From Diphasiastrum complanatum (taxonomy: Eukaryota; Streptophyta; Lycopodiopsida; Lycopodiales; Lycopodiaceae), in NCBI GenBank assembly GCA_029204225.1, contig CM055096.1, positions 6,572,316 to 6,636,315 on the forward strand: a DNA stretch of 64,000 bases, in the 5' to 3' direction. Made by a program: the position numbers and the translations under genes. The notes beneath the pieces are model-generated. The model saw nothing but the letters and a program-made list of their open reading frames with translations, had not been told where the DNA came from and ran no database searches. Positions 39,415 to 50,314 of this stretch are shown piece by piece. Position 1 is the stretch's first letter. Each line of letters starts with the position of its first letter.

Positions 39415-39592
39415 ACGCTACGACCAATCTGAGTAGTTATCACCGTCCAGCTGCTTGGGTCAAACACAATCTGGCCCCCTCTTTGCGCCATCGTCTTCGT
39501 GTATGCTGTATTTCCTCCCTCCGCTTGCCTCTTGCAAGTGCCTCTGGAAGGTCTATTCGCAGTGATTTCTAATTATTTGGCTATGATTTGTG

Positions 39593-39611
39593 GCAGTGGG
39601 CCCATAGCCTT
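39593..39611 (-). other. Primer binding site of D2, half-tRNA type
   Basis: On the minus strand AAGGCTATGGGCCCACTG follows the LTR. Apart from one base it fits GGTTATGGGCCCAC, the complement of the initiator Met tRNA anticodon arm, as in D1. Confidence 0.6.
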
Positions 39612-40103
39612 TGAAGACTTGTAGCACTCAACAAAATCATAGATATGAATCTCAATCACATGCAGCAGATCACTCACACACAAGGATGATATATTGCACA
39701 ATAGTCTATATATTATCTTGATGCAAATGCTAGAATGGCTACATAAGCGGTGACAGAGAAAACATGCATAACTGAAGAGAAACCCAAAAACGGAAGACTA
39801 CTCTTATTAATTCTGAGCAAAAGAAGCTACGAGCTATTTTTCTTTTGTCTAACATTTTTGTTTATATGATTGAGCCTTCACTTTGTTCGTGCCACTGACT
39901 CTCTCTTTGCCTTGCAGGAGTTCTTGATACGATCGTTCTTGGACACGCGTATGATGCCAAGATAGTTGTCTCCCGGATCGTCTACGTCAACAGCCCCTTC
40001 AGCTGACTGGGACAGGCCTTTGGGCTCTAAGGCAGTTTGACCACCACTGATCCTTTTCACACGTCTACATGGGGGCTTTGGCGCTTCTGAGTTCGCTTTA
40101 ATA
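39612..40103 (-). repeat. 5' LTR of D2
   Basis: The 492-bp LTR matches 37644-38155 along its full length. Its outer end reads TATTAAAGCG, where the other LTR has TGTTAAAGTG, so the terminal TG has mutated. Confidence 0.88.
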
Positions 40104-40108
40104 GAAAA

Positions 40109-42900
40109 TGGCTATGGTGCTGAAGGAGCGCGGCCTGTGGGGGGTCGTCAGCGGATCTGAGGTGGTGGAGGTCGATGAAGAGGGTCAACCGAAGGACAAA
40201 GTGGCTGAAACTCAAGTTGCTTCAAAGGAAGCAAAGGCATATATGATGATATGCCTTTCCCTGGGAGAATCAGGAGTATCTCAAGTTCAGGGTGCAACAT
40301 CAGCGAAGGAGGTTTGGGGGCTGTTGAAATATTTCTATGAACTGAAAGGGACTACAGAAGTCCTCTTGCTGCAGAGACAGTTGTCCAGGCAGTTAGAGCA
40401 CCTGTGGAAAAATACCAATTCATATACACCATCCTCAATAGCATTCCAAGAAGCTATGATCCACTCGTGATGTCATTAGAAAGCATGGAAGAAAAGCTGG
40501 ATGCTAATTTCGTCACAAGAAGGCTTCTCCAAGAGCAGATAAGGAGGAAGATGGATAACTCACATGATGAAGTGGCATTGCTCAGCAAATTAAAAGACCT
40601 CAATACTCAAAAAAACGGCAAAAAGTTCATTCCAGCATGGCCCTGTGAGCAAGGGAATAAAGAAAAAGGCTTGGAAAGAAGGCGGAAAGAAGGCTGTCAA
40701 ATGCTACTATTGCGATCAGGTGGGGCACATAGTGAAATACTATTACAGGAAGGCTGAAGATTTGAAGAACAAGGGGATGGCTCAAGCGAACGTAGCAGAT
40801 GAAGAAGAGGTTGAGGTGTCAGTGGCATTCATGCCATCAGAGCCAAACACTCATCAGTTCCAAACTGTGCAGGATCAAGAAGTGAAAGAGGAGGGCTTGG
40901 AGCACGTGGAAGTCAAACGGGTATCACCTGACCACGGGTGGTACCTGAACTCAGGTGCTACATCGCATATGACACCAGACAGAGGAGCATTCATCAGTTA
41001 CTACCTGATCCCAAATGACAAGGAGGTCATGATTGGGAACAAAAAAACTATGAATGTTGTCGGTAGAGGATCTGTTTCCTTGTGGATGGGGAAAGGCAGA
41101 ACGACAATCCTCAAAGATGTTTTGCACGTACCTGGATTGGCAAAAAATCTGGTGTCAATGAGCAGGATTGCAGACCATGGACTGGAGGTGTTGTTTATCA
41201 ACAACGGATGTGTGATCAAATCAAAGGGTGAAGCGCTGGCTGTTGGATCAGTCGGAGGACTATAGCAACTGCAAGAACAAAGCAGTCAAAGGGAGTCGAC
41301 ATATATAGTTTGGAGTAAATCTGAAAGGAATGAGCTATGGCACAAGCGGATGTGCCATCTTGGCTCTGACAACCTGAGAAGACTAGCAAAGGAAAATATG
41401 TTAAGAGGGTACGACTATGACCTGCAGGCAGAGAAAGCCCCTTGTGAAGCATGCATCATTGGAAAGCAGCATCATGAGGCATTTCTGAAGTTGGATCATG
41501 GAAATACCAGAGACATACTGGAATTGATCCATAGTGATCTGTGTGGCCCCATGGCAGTGGAATCAGTTGGAGGTTCAAAGTATTTTGTCACCTTTATAGA
41601 TGACATGAGCCGCATGATCCATATGGATACAATCAAAAGCAAGGACAAAACATTGGAGTGTTTTAGGAAGTTCAAACATATATCTGAAGTCCAGTTGGGA
41701 AAAAAGGTCAAATGTCTTAGGAGTGACAATGGAGGTGAATTCAGAAGCAAGGCATTTGATACATACTGCAATGAGCAAGGCATCAGAAGAGAATTCACAA
41801 TTCCATACACCCCCCAACAAAACGGGGTTGCAGAGCGGAAGAACCGGATCATTATGGAACTGGTGAGATGCCTACTCCATGATAAAGGACTGCTGAAACT
41901 TCTATGGGCTGAAGCTGCCAAAACGATAGTCTACATACTCAACAAGGAACCTTCTAAGGCGATCAATGGTAAAACTCCATATGAATTGTGGTATAATTAT
42001 AAGCCCAATGTGAGTTACCTAAGGGTTTTCGGATGCATGGCTTATGTCCATGTCCCCAAAGAGAAGAGAGGAAAGTTGGATTAGCATGGGCGGAAATCCA
42101 TTTTTGTAGGGTATACAGAACAACAGATGGGCTACAAGGTGTACGACCCTAAGAGCAAGAAGATGTCCCACTCTCGAGATGTTATTTCTTTGAGGATGAC
42201 TGCAGCAAAGAGTTGAGTCTGCAAAAGGAAGAGACGACAGTCAATGCACCTAACATAGTCATCAGAGCTACTGTACAAGGAATGAACCAGATAGCTGCAG
42301 CACGACCACAAGTGGGGAACATGCAAATTCTGGCCAACTGCAACTGGAAGACCAAATAGGGATGCAAGAGGACAACCTTCAAGTGCAAAATAGACTACCA
42401 GAAGAGACTCGACGGTCATAACGGATCAGAAGAACCCCTCAGAGGTTTGATGAGATGATCTTCATGACAAAAGACATAGCATCAGAACCTCAGGGATACC
42501 AGGGAGCCAGAGATGCAGCAGAATGGGATGACTAGAAGCTAGCAATGGACGAGGAAATGGAAGCCATGAATAAAAATGAAGCATGGGAGCTGGTCCCATT
42601 ACCACAAGGGAGGAAGGCCATTGGGTGCAAGTGGGTATTTAAAATCAAGTATGGAGCAGATGGGAAAATTGTTAGATACAAGGCCAGGTTGGTGACTAAG
42701 GGATGTGCACAAATTGAGGGGCTGGACTACGAAGAGACCTTTGGTAAATTGAAGTTAAGAAATCAATTTTGAAATAAAAGATCTGGGGGACATACATTAC
42801 TGTCATAGAAGTTAAAAGGAACAGAGAAAAAGGGTTGATTGGCATTAGTCAAGAAAAATACATCAGAGACGTGATCAGGAAATTCAAGATGGGAGATTGC
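40109..42900 (+). pseudogene. Gag-protease-integrase-RT remnant of D1
   Basis: Gag resumes at 40109 and shifts frame near 40410 and 40650. The zinc knuckle CYYCDQVGHIVKYYY has Tyr in place of the last Cys. The protease site reads YLNSGATSHM, with the catalytic Asp replaced by Asn. Integrase at 41330-42084 is the best kept part: zinc-binding LWHKRMCHLG and CEACIIGKQ, then HSDLCGPM, LRSDNGGEF and PQQNGVAERKNR with all three acidic residues; it stops at 42082. RT is only its beginning (IGCKWVFKIKYGADG, at 42620) joined to the DLGDIHY region; the YVDD core and RNase H are deleted before the 3' LTR. Confidence 0.85.
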
Positions 42901-42903
42901 AAT

Positions 42904-43061
42904 TATGCATAAGCTTTAATCAATGAGTACGTAGTTTTTCTGTCTCCTGTGCTATTGTTTAAGCATCTGTCATCTTTTGAATGGTCTGATTTCTGTGTAA
43001 TTAATTCTCTGTAATCGTTGCCATCGTTCTGTGAAAGCTGTCAGGATTGGAAATTCCAATA
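42904..43061 (+). repeat. Partial 3' LTR of D1
   Basis: It matches the last 158 bases of the 5' LTR. The first 152 bases of the LTR and the polypurine tract are lost, with the junction directly against RT sequence. Confidence 0.85.
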
Positions 43062-43870
43062 ATAGATAGTTGAGGGACCTGCTTAAAAAGAATACCAGTA
43101 TCTAGCACTCCAATAATGACATTGCTGCCTCCAGTTGGGAGGGCGTGACTAGAGGTAGTACTCAGCCCCAGAGTCCCAAGTTCTTGTGGTGTGCAACTTT
43201 TTTACTGAGCTGGGAAAAACCGATACGACTCCTGGCATTTCTGTACAGGTGAAAAACGGATCGTGAGTGCTTTCCTAATTAGAGACAAGGAAAAGGAAGA
43301 AACTGGAATTTTTATGAGAAATTAAAAAAGGACAGTGTTATCAGTTGCATAGTACTGGATATTGAGGCGGCTTCAGTGGTAGATAATTCGGCAGCAAAAC
43401 CCGAGAAACTGGCTGTATAGCTGTACACCATCGACCTTGACACTTCTTTGTTGCACGTACATACACCAACTGAGTCACAAAACGAATTGTCCCACAATAC
43501 AAACTGACCCGCTCAGAACTTTGGCCAGTACTTTCTGGTGCAAACTAGTCGCTTTTTCGGGGCTAGCGTGCGAGTTCCCCATATACACTATATGCACCTG
43601 CAGCCCACAATGGAATTGCAAATTTGAACAAGGATGAGATTTGCTTGTTGAAAGGGTGATATTCAAAGATAAGTTTGCTTATATCTGTTTAGCGGTTGCA
43701 GAAAGATGTTAAATTTGGCTTTCGGTACTACAACCTATGTCGAAGAAGCTGGAGTTTGGACAGTATGCATTTAATAACTAACAAGTCAAGGTGCGAGTGT
43801 TTACCTTTCTCTTTTCTGACTCGCCAAGTCATAAATGCAGGTCAAAAGAGGCCTAGTGCATGCACGCATG

Positions 43871-44340
43871 GAAAAATCTTTGTTGAATAAGAACGTTAAC
43901 CAGATATACAATATTGACAGACTAAACTGTGGTTTGAGTAGGTTCCCAAATGCGTCTGAGTAGAGTCGAATGATCAGCTTTTACTTTTTCCAGGTATGCT
44001 TAAACTGATCAAGCGCATTGAGTACTATATATTCAGACGTACTATATATAAACTCTGGATATACATTCTATACCAAGGCTTAATTCTTCTAGTATTACGC
44101 AAGATCACAATCAAAGTGCCAACTTTTTGTCGGAGTCTGCAGGTTGAAATCGTAACACTTTTGAGAGTTGCTTCATTCACAAACAATGCTTCTTTTCCGC
44201 GTCTACATGAATGGTCAGCCCAAAAAGGTGGTTGCAGACACTGAAGCTTTCTCTATCTTGTACTGAGCTAGGTTGAAAGACAGAGATCCATCTAACCGAT
44301 CTTAGTACTTAGTTGTACATCCCCAACTTGAAAAGCAAAC
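43871..44340 (-). promoter_or_regulatory. Former promoter region of subtilase copy 2
   Basis: It matches 380-840 of the window in inverse orientation, including the TATA-like TATATATAAA near 44040-44050. The segment next to the coding region, with the ATG and signal peptide, has been deleted. Confidence 0.5.
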
Positions 44341-44620
44341 CCAGTGCCCACAATCCAGTGAATGCTCTCTCGGAGAGCAGGCTTAACCTGGAACACTCTT
44401 AAGCTTCCATAAGTTAGCAGATCAACAACCAAAGAGTTATTATCCTGGAAACAAGAAGTTCGTGCAGCAGAGTAGGTCTAACCTGAAGCACAATTAAGCT
44501 CTTTAGCCCACCAGATCAACAACCAAAAAAGTATTAGCTTGGAAACAAAGAGCTTAGTACTGTAGCTGAGTAGGCTTAGCCGGAAACACAGTTAACCTAT
44601 GTAATTCAACCACCTAAGGT
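44340..44620 (-). repeat. Tandem repeats upstream of subtilase copy 2
   Basis: Three units of about 90 bases carry AGATCAACAACCAAA and GCTTAACCTGGAACAC-like landmarks. Read on the minus strand they correspond to the array at 1-400. Confidence 0.65.
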
Positions 44621-45477
44621 TGATGCGTCCAGAATATGCAGTATCTGGAACACTGTACAAACACACATCAATCATGCAGGTGACAGAAGAGGAGGAGGGT
44701 TGCCTGAGTACATGTACGTGCACAATTGATAAGGAGACGGCGCCCACCAGCTTGCTCTTTCTCTTGCTCTTGCAAATAAGGGGCTTTTATCACAAATAGA
44801 CGCTTATCACAAATATATATATACTGCTAGTTCTAGCGGTTTAGGGTTTAGGTGTAGTGGGCCGTCTATCCTATTGGCATTTGGCCGTCAATGCTGAAGG
44901 GTGCTCGGAAATGTTTTCTTTTGCAACTTCAATAGCATTTTCTTTTCATTTTCATTTTCTTTTTTGAAAAAATTGGAGAACCATTTTATTTTTGGGTCTT
45001 AATATAGAGTGCCATGTTAGTAGCATGTTGTTGTTGCATAACCTATCGCTTGTTGTTGACATTTAGCATTTAGAAGTGTAGGTTACATCAAGACTTGATG
45101 TGGATGTGGCACAATCCACATACAATTACATAAAGGTGACATTGCGTAGCATTTGACTACTAGCACATCATGAAGCTTATATATAGGGATTCACTTGTCT
45201 TGGCTAGGGGGTGGGCTGGTGGAAGTTCTTGTTTTCACTCCTATTTGGTTTGGCTCCACCATCTTACTACATGTTGTACAAAGATATTCATATCCTAGTC
45301 TTGCAGCATCACAAAGAGAGCTTGGAGAGTATTCTACAAAACAATTTAGGCGTAAATCTTGTCCTATTATGTCTATTGTGTGTTTTTCATATTTTTTAAT
45401 CCTTGTTGATTGTGAATTTTTTAATTTTCAATAAAATCTAGAGAGAGAAAATGACCTCTTAGAGAGAGAAAAACTTG
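44621..45477. other. Spacer beyond subtilase copy 2
   Basis: No gene is seen. A telobox-like GGTTTAGGGTTTAGG lies at about 44838-44853. CT-rich runs such as CTTGCTCTTTCTCTTGCTC occur near 44750. Confidence 0.5.
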
Positions 45478-45720
45478 CTTTACCAGCCTGGGTAGAGTAC
45501 TTGGTATGAGGGGGAGGTGCCGAATCCCACCAATACTATAGGGGAGTGCGGTTTGTGACTCAGGACGAGCTCCAACCAAGTCTCAGCCTCCCTTGCTGGA
45601 ATGTTGTCCTGGCACTCGCTTTGGAATGCTAGTGCCCCGGAGACTTGGGTCGGTTACACACTTGAAATGTAACCTTCTCAAATTTATCAATAAAGTGGGA
45701 TTTTTCTCAAACTGACTCTG
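45478..45720 (+). mobile_element. Possible tRNA-derived SINE
   Basis: The stretch begins with CCTGGGTAGAGTACTTGG (A-box-like) and has GGTGCCGAATCCCACC (B-box-like) about 30 bases on, the layout of an internal pol III promoter. It ends in an AT-rich AAATTTATCAATAAAGTGGG tail. No flanking duplication could be fixed by eye. Confidence 0.35.
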
Positions 45721-45814
45721 ATTACCTTCTAGGTTTCAGTGTTTGGTAAAAGCGCAAGTTGTAAGGCCGCTTCAAAATTTTTAAGTTGGCACATAGCTGA
45801 GGGTCGTATCTCGG

Positions 45815-45895
45815 GATGCCAGCGGTATGCCGTCGGGACCATTTGGTCCGCGGCACCAGCAGTATGCTGTCGGGACCATTTGGTCCAGGAACTGG
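45815..45895 (+). repeat. Two tandem copies of a 35-37 bp unit
   Basis: CCAGCGGTATGCCGTCGGGA and the following CCATTTGGTCC recur as CCAGCAGTATGCTGTCGGGA and CCATTTGGTCC. The unit is markedly GC-rich compared with its surroundings. Confidence 0.8.
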
Positions 45896-45959
45896 TTGTC
45901 TCCATATCTGTCGCGGCTTGTGGTTCTGAGTGTTCCTTGCATGAACGTGAAAGGGCTCT

Positions 45960-46340
45960 AACCTGTCGGCTGAGTTGGATGGCTTGCTTGGGTGGAAGTT
46001 ACTTGTTTATGGATGTCCAGTCTAGCGTGGCGCCAAGTTGGCTTCCATCGCTCATGACGAAGCTTTCAATTAGCTAAGTCTGATGTAAGTCAGATCACTT
46101 GCTTGGAATGGATGTTACTCGTTTGTAACGAAGCTTCAAGTTGGTTAAGTTTGATGTATGTCTGGCAGCTTGCTTGTAGGGAATACACCCACATTGGGAC
46201 CCCTGATCTGGCATGGCGCCAGGTTGGTTTCGGAACTTCAAGCTGGTTAATTCTGATCTTTGTTGGCGAGTTGGCTGCTTGTATGTCAAGTGGGTTTGGA
46301 TGGCAAGAGTTGAAGGCTAGGAAGCTAAGTCGTGGTTCTC
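45960..46340 (+). repeat. Degenerate repeats with AAGCTTCAAGTTGGTTAA motif
   Basis: Variants of GGCTTGCTTG, TGGCGCCAAGTTGG and AAGCTTCAAGTTGGTTAAG recur at irregular spacing three to four times. There is no coding sequence. The block stops abruptly where element E begins at about 46365. Confidence 0.5.
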
Positions 46341-46364
46341 GGCTCCCTTTGGGACGCCTGCGCT

Positions 46365-47293
46365 ACACTCAGCATATGACCAGCCTCATTGGCTGTTTCA
46401 AGTCCTATACACCCTACAGTACCAACAAATATGTTCACCTTGGCGATAATAACACACAAGCTATTAAAGGTAAAGGTATTGTAAAATTAAGCTTTGCAAA
46501 TGATCAGTCTAAGCTACTTTTCAAAGTCATGTATGTACCTAACTTATCTACAAATCTGCTCTCTATAAGTAGAATTACAGATCTAGGACATAAAGAAAAA
46601 TTCTGATGTGAAGTGCAAAGTAGTTGATAGGACAGGCAAGATCGTAGCACTCGGAAAGATGCATGGATACTTGTATAGATTAAGTCATTGCTTTTTTGCC
46701 TCTAGTCAGGTGCTCAGTACTTCTATTCATGCAAATAAAAGTTTACTTTGGCATTATAGACTTGGTCACTTGAATCATGCTGCTGTACAACAAATGTCTA
46801 AACACTCTATGTTCTTGATCTAGACTATCCTAGTAATAAAGTTGAGTTACATGTCTGTCAAGACTGTCTAGTTGGTAAACAGACTAGAAAACCATTTAGA
46901 TCAAGCCATCAACATACTGCTAGAAGATTGTTACACATTGTGCATTCAGACATTTGTGGCCCGATGAATAATCCTTCTCTAAAGGATGCAAAGTATTTTA
47001 TAACTTTTATTGATGAATTCTCCAGAAGGACTATGGTGTATTTCATCAAGAAAAAATCAGAAGTTTTCAATTGCTTCAGAATCTTCAAGGAGCGTGCAAA
47101 AAAAGAGACTGGAAGGACGATCAAGGCCCTAAGGTTAGACAATGGTGGAGAATATATCTCTACTGAATTTAAGGAGTATTGCCAGAGAATACCAAATTGG
47201 TCAAGGATTCTAAACAGATGTTGTTTTCTGAGTTTGACATGACTGATCTGGGTGAAGCTCACTTCTATCTGGGCATTCAGATCCACAGAGCCA
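46365..47293 (+). pseudogene. Copia element E remnant (protease-integrase-RT)
   Basis: It starts within the protease motif (TQHM.SLIGCF), runs through the pre-integrase part (NLSTNLLSISRITDLG) and zinc-binding integrase (LWHYRLGHLNH, CQDCLVGKQ), then HSDICGPMN and RLDNGGEYIS. A large deletion then joins integrase at about 47190 directly to RT near its DLGEAHF motif. It ends in the IQI region and meets an inverted LTR at 47294. Same family as A, B and F. Confidence 0.85.
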
Positions 47294-48755
47294 TGTTGGG
47301 AAAGAGGGTGTGAGAAATGAAAATATCTCGAAAAGAAACGAACACGAAAGAAAAGTGTTCGTGCGCAGCGAAATGAGCTACCTCGCTCTTTTCTTAAGCA
47401 TGACTACGCCTATCAGACACAAACAAAATGTTAGTGATAAAAAAAAATCATGTTCGATCTGATTACGTAGCCAAATATTAAGCAACAAAACATCAGAAAA
47501 AATAATTTGTTGCGAATAGGTAGACAAATTATTAGTCGCAAAAAGCTAGACTAATAATAACTTGCGAAGAACAAACTACCATATTAAGCTATAAGAGAGT
47601 CAAACAGAATTTAGAAAAACATAGCAATATTGACACAAACCTACACGTAGAACAAACAGAGCTGTAATCAGATTAAGTATAGCAAAATATACAGGTTAAT
47701 AATGCTGGTGAGCACAAGACAATGGTGGACATAACAGCATGGTTCACAAAGCTAATCCAATCTGAATTGAGCACATATCCTTCTAGTGTAGCTCAGATTT
47801 GAGTTAGATAGATTCAATTTTGATGACATGTAGTAGTTTAGATAACATGCAAAGTCATACTGTATGCATGCAAGCCACATGCAATCAATGCATGCAACAT
47901 GCAAAGTAGTTTCTGTGATCTACACATGTCTAGGCAGTTTTATGAGTTGACATGCAGTACATGCAACATACATGCATGCAGTTACACATGTGGATCTATG
48001 GTAGGTGAATTAGTTCAGTTAAGTGAACGTTCCATGCAACTCCACTGTAGGAATTCGAGTCTCTCTCATGTAGGGAAAGCTGGGCATGTTTTGCCATATT
48101 GTGAATATTGAGATTTTGGTGTTTTGGACTCATTCTCTCTCTACCCAAGTTTTCAATGCTTAATTTTCTCTCTCTACCTGAGAGCAACCTCTTTTTCCCA
48201 TACTGAACACTTAGTATTATTTCTGACATTCATTTCTCATAGTGAAGAGTTAGATTTTTTCATCAGATGTATGCCATTGTGCTCTTGCCTTAGATTTTTC
48301 AAGCATACTATTCTTTGATCAATCTGTGCAATCACAACACCTCAGTAAGATCCTATAGGGTGTGTGGTGAAGCTCACACGTGCTAAAAACTTCACACTAT
48401 TATGCTGGTTTTCACACTCTTGCTGAATACGCAAATGGTATCCAATATATATACATAATGTTACATGTGTGCAGATGAAGAAGGTACAAAGTAGATGTGT
48501 TGTCTATGGGAGATCGTGGATGGTTGTTGTCGTTGTCCAATCTGATTGCATAGTGCATGGGATGAGTGTGAGAAGGCCGCGACATCAGCCTTCGCTGAAA
48601 TGAACATTGATGAAAATGCGAAAAATGCAACACTCTTACAAATGCCTTAAGATTTGATTTACAGGGTACCTTCGTTTTTCCATTAGGGCACCTTCGACAT
48701 TTGTAGGGCAGTGTCGTCTTTTTTGCCTGTTCAGAAATCACGTGTAAAAGCACAG
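47294..48755 (-). repeat. Inverted LTR joined to element E, interrupted
   Basis: On the plus strand it begins TGTTGGGAAAGAGGG, the inner end of the A/B-family LTR in reverse. It matches the B LTR to about 47756 and again from about 48408, and is truncated near 48755 before the TGTTGGATTT end. Confidence 0.8.
47757..48407. mobile_element. Unclassified insertion of about 650 bp inside the element E LTR
   Basis: This sequence is absent from the other family LTRs at the corresponding place. It is rich in ATGCATGCA and ACATGCAA motifs. No clear terminal inverted repeats, LTRs or target duplication were found, so the class is unknown. Confidence 0.45.
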
Positions 48756-49199
48756 TGGGAGAGAGAAAAATAACACTAAAATAATCTAGATACAATTTTC
48801 TAATTTTATGCTTATGCCCACACGATTTTATATGCACATAAATATCCCTTATTATAGTCACATCAAATGTCACAAATGCTTTATAGTTAAATGTGATTTA
48901 TATGAGTCAAAATATTCTCTCCCAAAAGCTTGGACATTCAAAAAATCAAAATAAAGTGGACTATGACATTTCATAGCTCTGAGTGTGTACATCCCCATAT
49001 CCAGGGTCACCATCTCCAGCTCTGTTATTTCATCTCTAGCTCTATTATTTCAGCTTTGTTACCATTTCTTTTTATTGATGACTAAGCTTTATTATCTTCA
49101 TGTGGATCTCTCACCAGAGTATGCTCCAATTAGAACATGAAATTCAAAAGATTCTAAATTACCAGATTCTGATATGATGATACATTACATTGGTACAAG
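48756..49199. other. Spacer, nothing recognised
   Basis: AT-rich, with two CATCTCTAGCTCTRTTATTTCA-like repeats near 49010-49060. No reading frame of note. Confidence 0.5.
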
Positions 49200-50145
49200 G
49201 GGCATGTGATTTTGCTAGCATTAGTAGAGAAGCATATGCCACAATGTTGAAGATGATAGCATTTGGACAAGTGAGTGTAAAAAAAATTTCGATCCCATGA
49301 CCATTTCATCTTAAAAAGAAGAGAGACATTTTAAACCAAGGCATGCCAAAAATAGTGGATATTCCATTTCATATCAATGAAGTGTATAGCTCATAAGGAG
49401 AATGTCTAACTTATGACGATTCCAACAATCTGTTTATTGACATTAATCAGTTGTTGGCATTCATAAATCTTTTTATGGTATTACAAATGAGAATGTCAAT
49501 AGCAAGTTGATAGTTATTCTTAAGTTAGATGAGTTTGAAACTATAAAGAGACAGCAAATGGAGAGAGTTAGTCTTAAGGTCATGAATGGAGCACTTTCAA
49601 ATTCTATACACTCAAAAGGCCTCAGCTTTAGTGTTCAATCAGAGAATGATATTTGGTGGTTGGCAGCCTTTCAGGTGTAGTTGTTCTTAAATGGATTCTA
49701 TTTGAATACTTTCTCTATGTTAACATTATGCTAAATTAATTTTCTGTTTCTCTTACAGGTGCTGAAAGAAGATCACAACATTCTCTCATGGATATTTAGT
49801 TGAACATCATATCCTGACATCATCGAGAATCACATGGAGGGAGTTCCACTCAGTATTCCGAGAATTAGCAACTTCAACATAGAATGACATTTAGAAGGAG
49901 ATCTGAAGACATTGAAATGTATGTTCAATGTTTCCCAAGGAGCTTACTCCAAGCACCCTTGTCTCTACTGCATGAAGACAACAAAAGACAGTTGCAAATC
50001 AAGTCCACAGTTGTCTCCTTGGTGAATGACTATTTCTATTTCAAGATTCTTCGTGCACATTTATTGATCGTTGATCTAGGGTCAGGTGAAACCAACTTTG
50101 GTTCTACGTCTGCTCATCTGATACCTGTAGGAATCATAACTTAGA
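49200..50145 (+). pseudogene. Degenerate transposase-like gene
   Basis: Conceptual reading across 49330-50000, with several stops and one likely intron (49677-49759), gives an open pattern: IVILKLDEFETIKRQQ, LKVMNGALSNSIHSKG, NDIWWLAAFQ, then HLEGDLKTLKCMF and SKHPCLYCMK. The GDLK followed some 20 residues later by CLYC resembles a motif in large transposase-like proteins of several eukaryotic DNA transposons. The family cannot be fixed. Stops near 49394, 49801 and 49886 show it is inactive. Confidence 0.45.
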
Positions 50146-50314
50146 CAACCAAATTATTTGAAGAACGTCTACAATGGGCTTCTGGCTGAACTCCAACAAA
50201 GGATAACCAATCCTATCACATTTCAAGTCCAGATGCTTAAGTTCAATAATTTGAAGATCATTGAAGACTTGGCCATCTTCAAGAACTTCCATGAATTAGC
50301 ATTTAGAACAACTC

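Larger units (their letters stand above)
37644..40103 (-). mobile_element. Compact copia derivative D2, nested in D1
   Basis: A complete 2460-bp LTR element on the minus strand, bounded by a perfect 5-bp duplication GAAAA (37639-37643 and 40104-40108) and interrupting D1 gag. LTRs are 37644-38155 (512 bp) and 39612-40103 (492 bp); the 20-bp length difference is accounted for by a tandem duplication at about 37670-37712 of the left LTR. Between them is one long uninterrupted frame. The LTRs look very similar by eye, so the insertion is young relative to the other elements here. Confidence 0.9.
37079..43061 (+). mobile_element. Copia element D1, in intron 4 of subtilase copy 2
   Basis: The ends TGTTGGAAT and ATTCCAATA are flanked by a perfect 5-bp duplication, ATAGA, at 37074-37078 and 43062-43066. 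The empty site is visible in copy 1 as TATCTATAGC near 1780. The 5' LTR is complete (310 bp); the 3' LTR keeps only its last 158 bp. Removing nested element D2 leaves about 3.5 kb, with gag, protease and integrase remnants and a deletion of most RT and all RNase H. Confidence 0.88.

Noticed and set aside
45478-45560. Functional tRNA gene
   Set aside because: Box-like motifs are present but no cloverleaf with anticodon and acceptor stem could be drawn.
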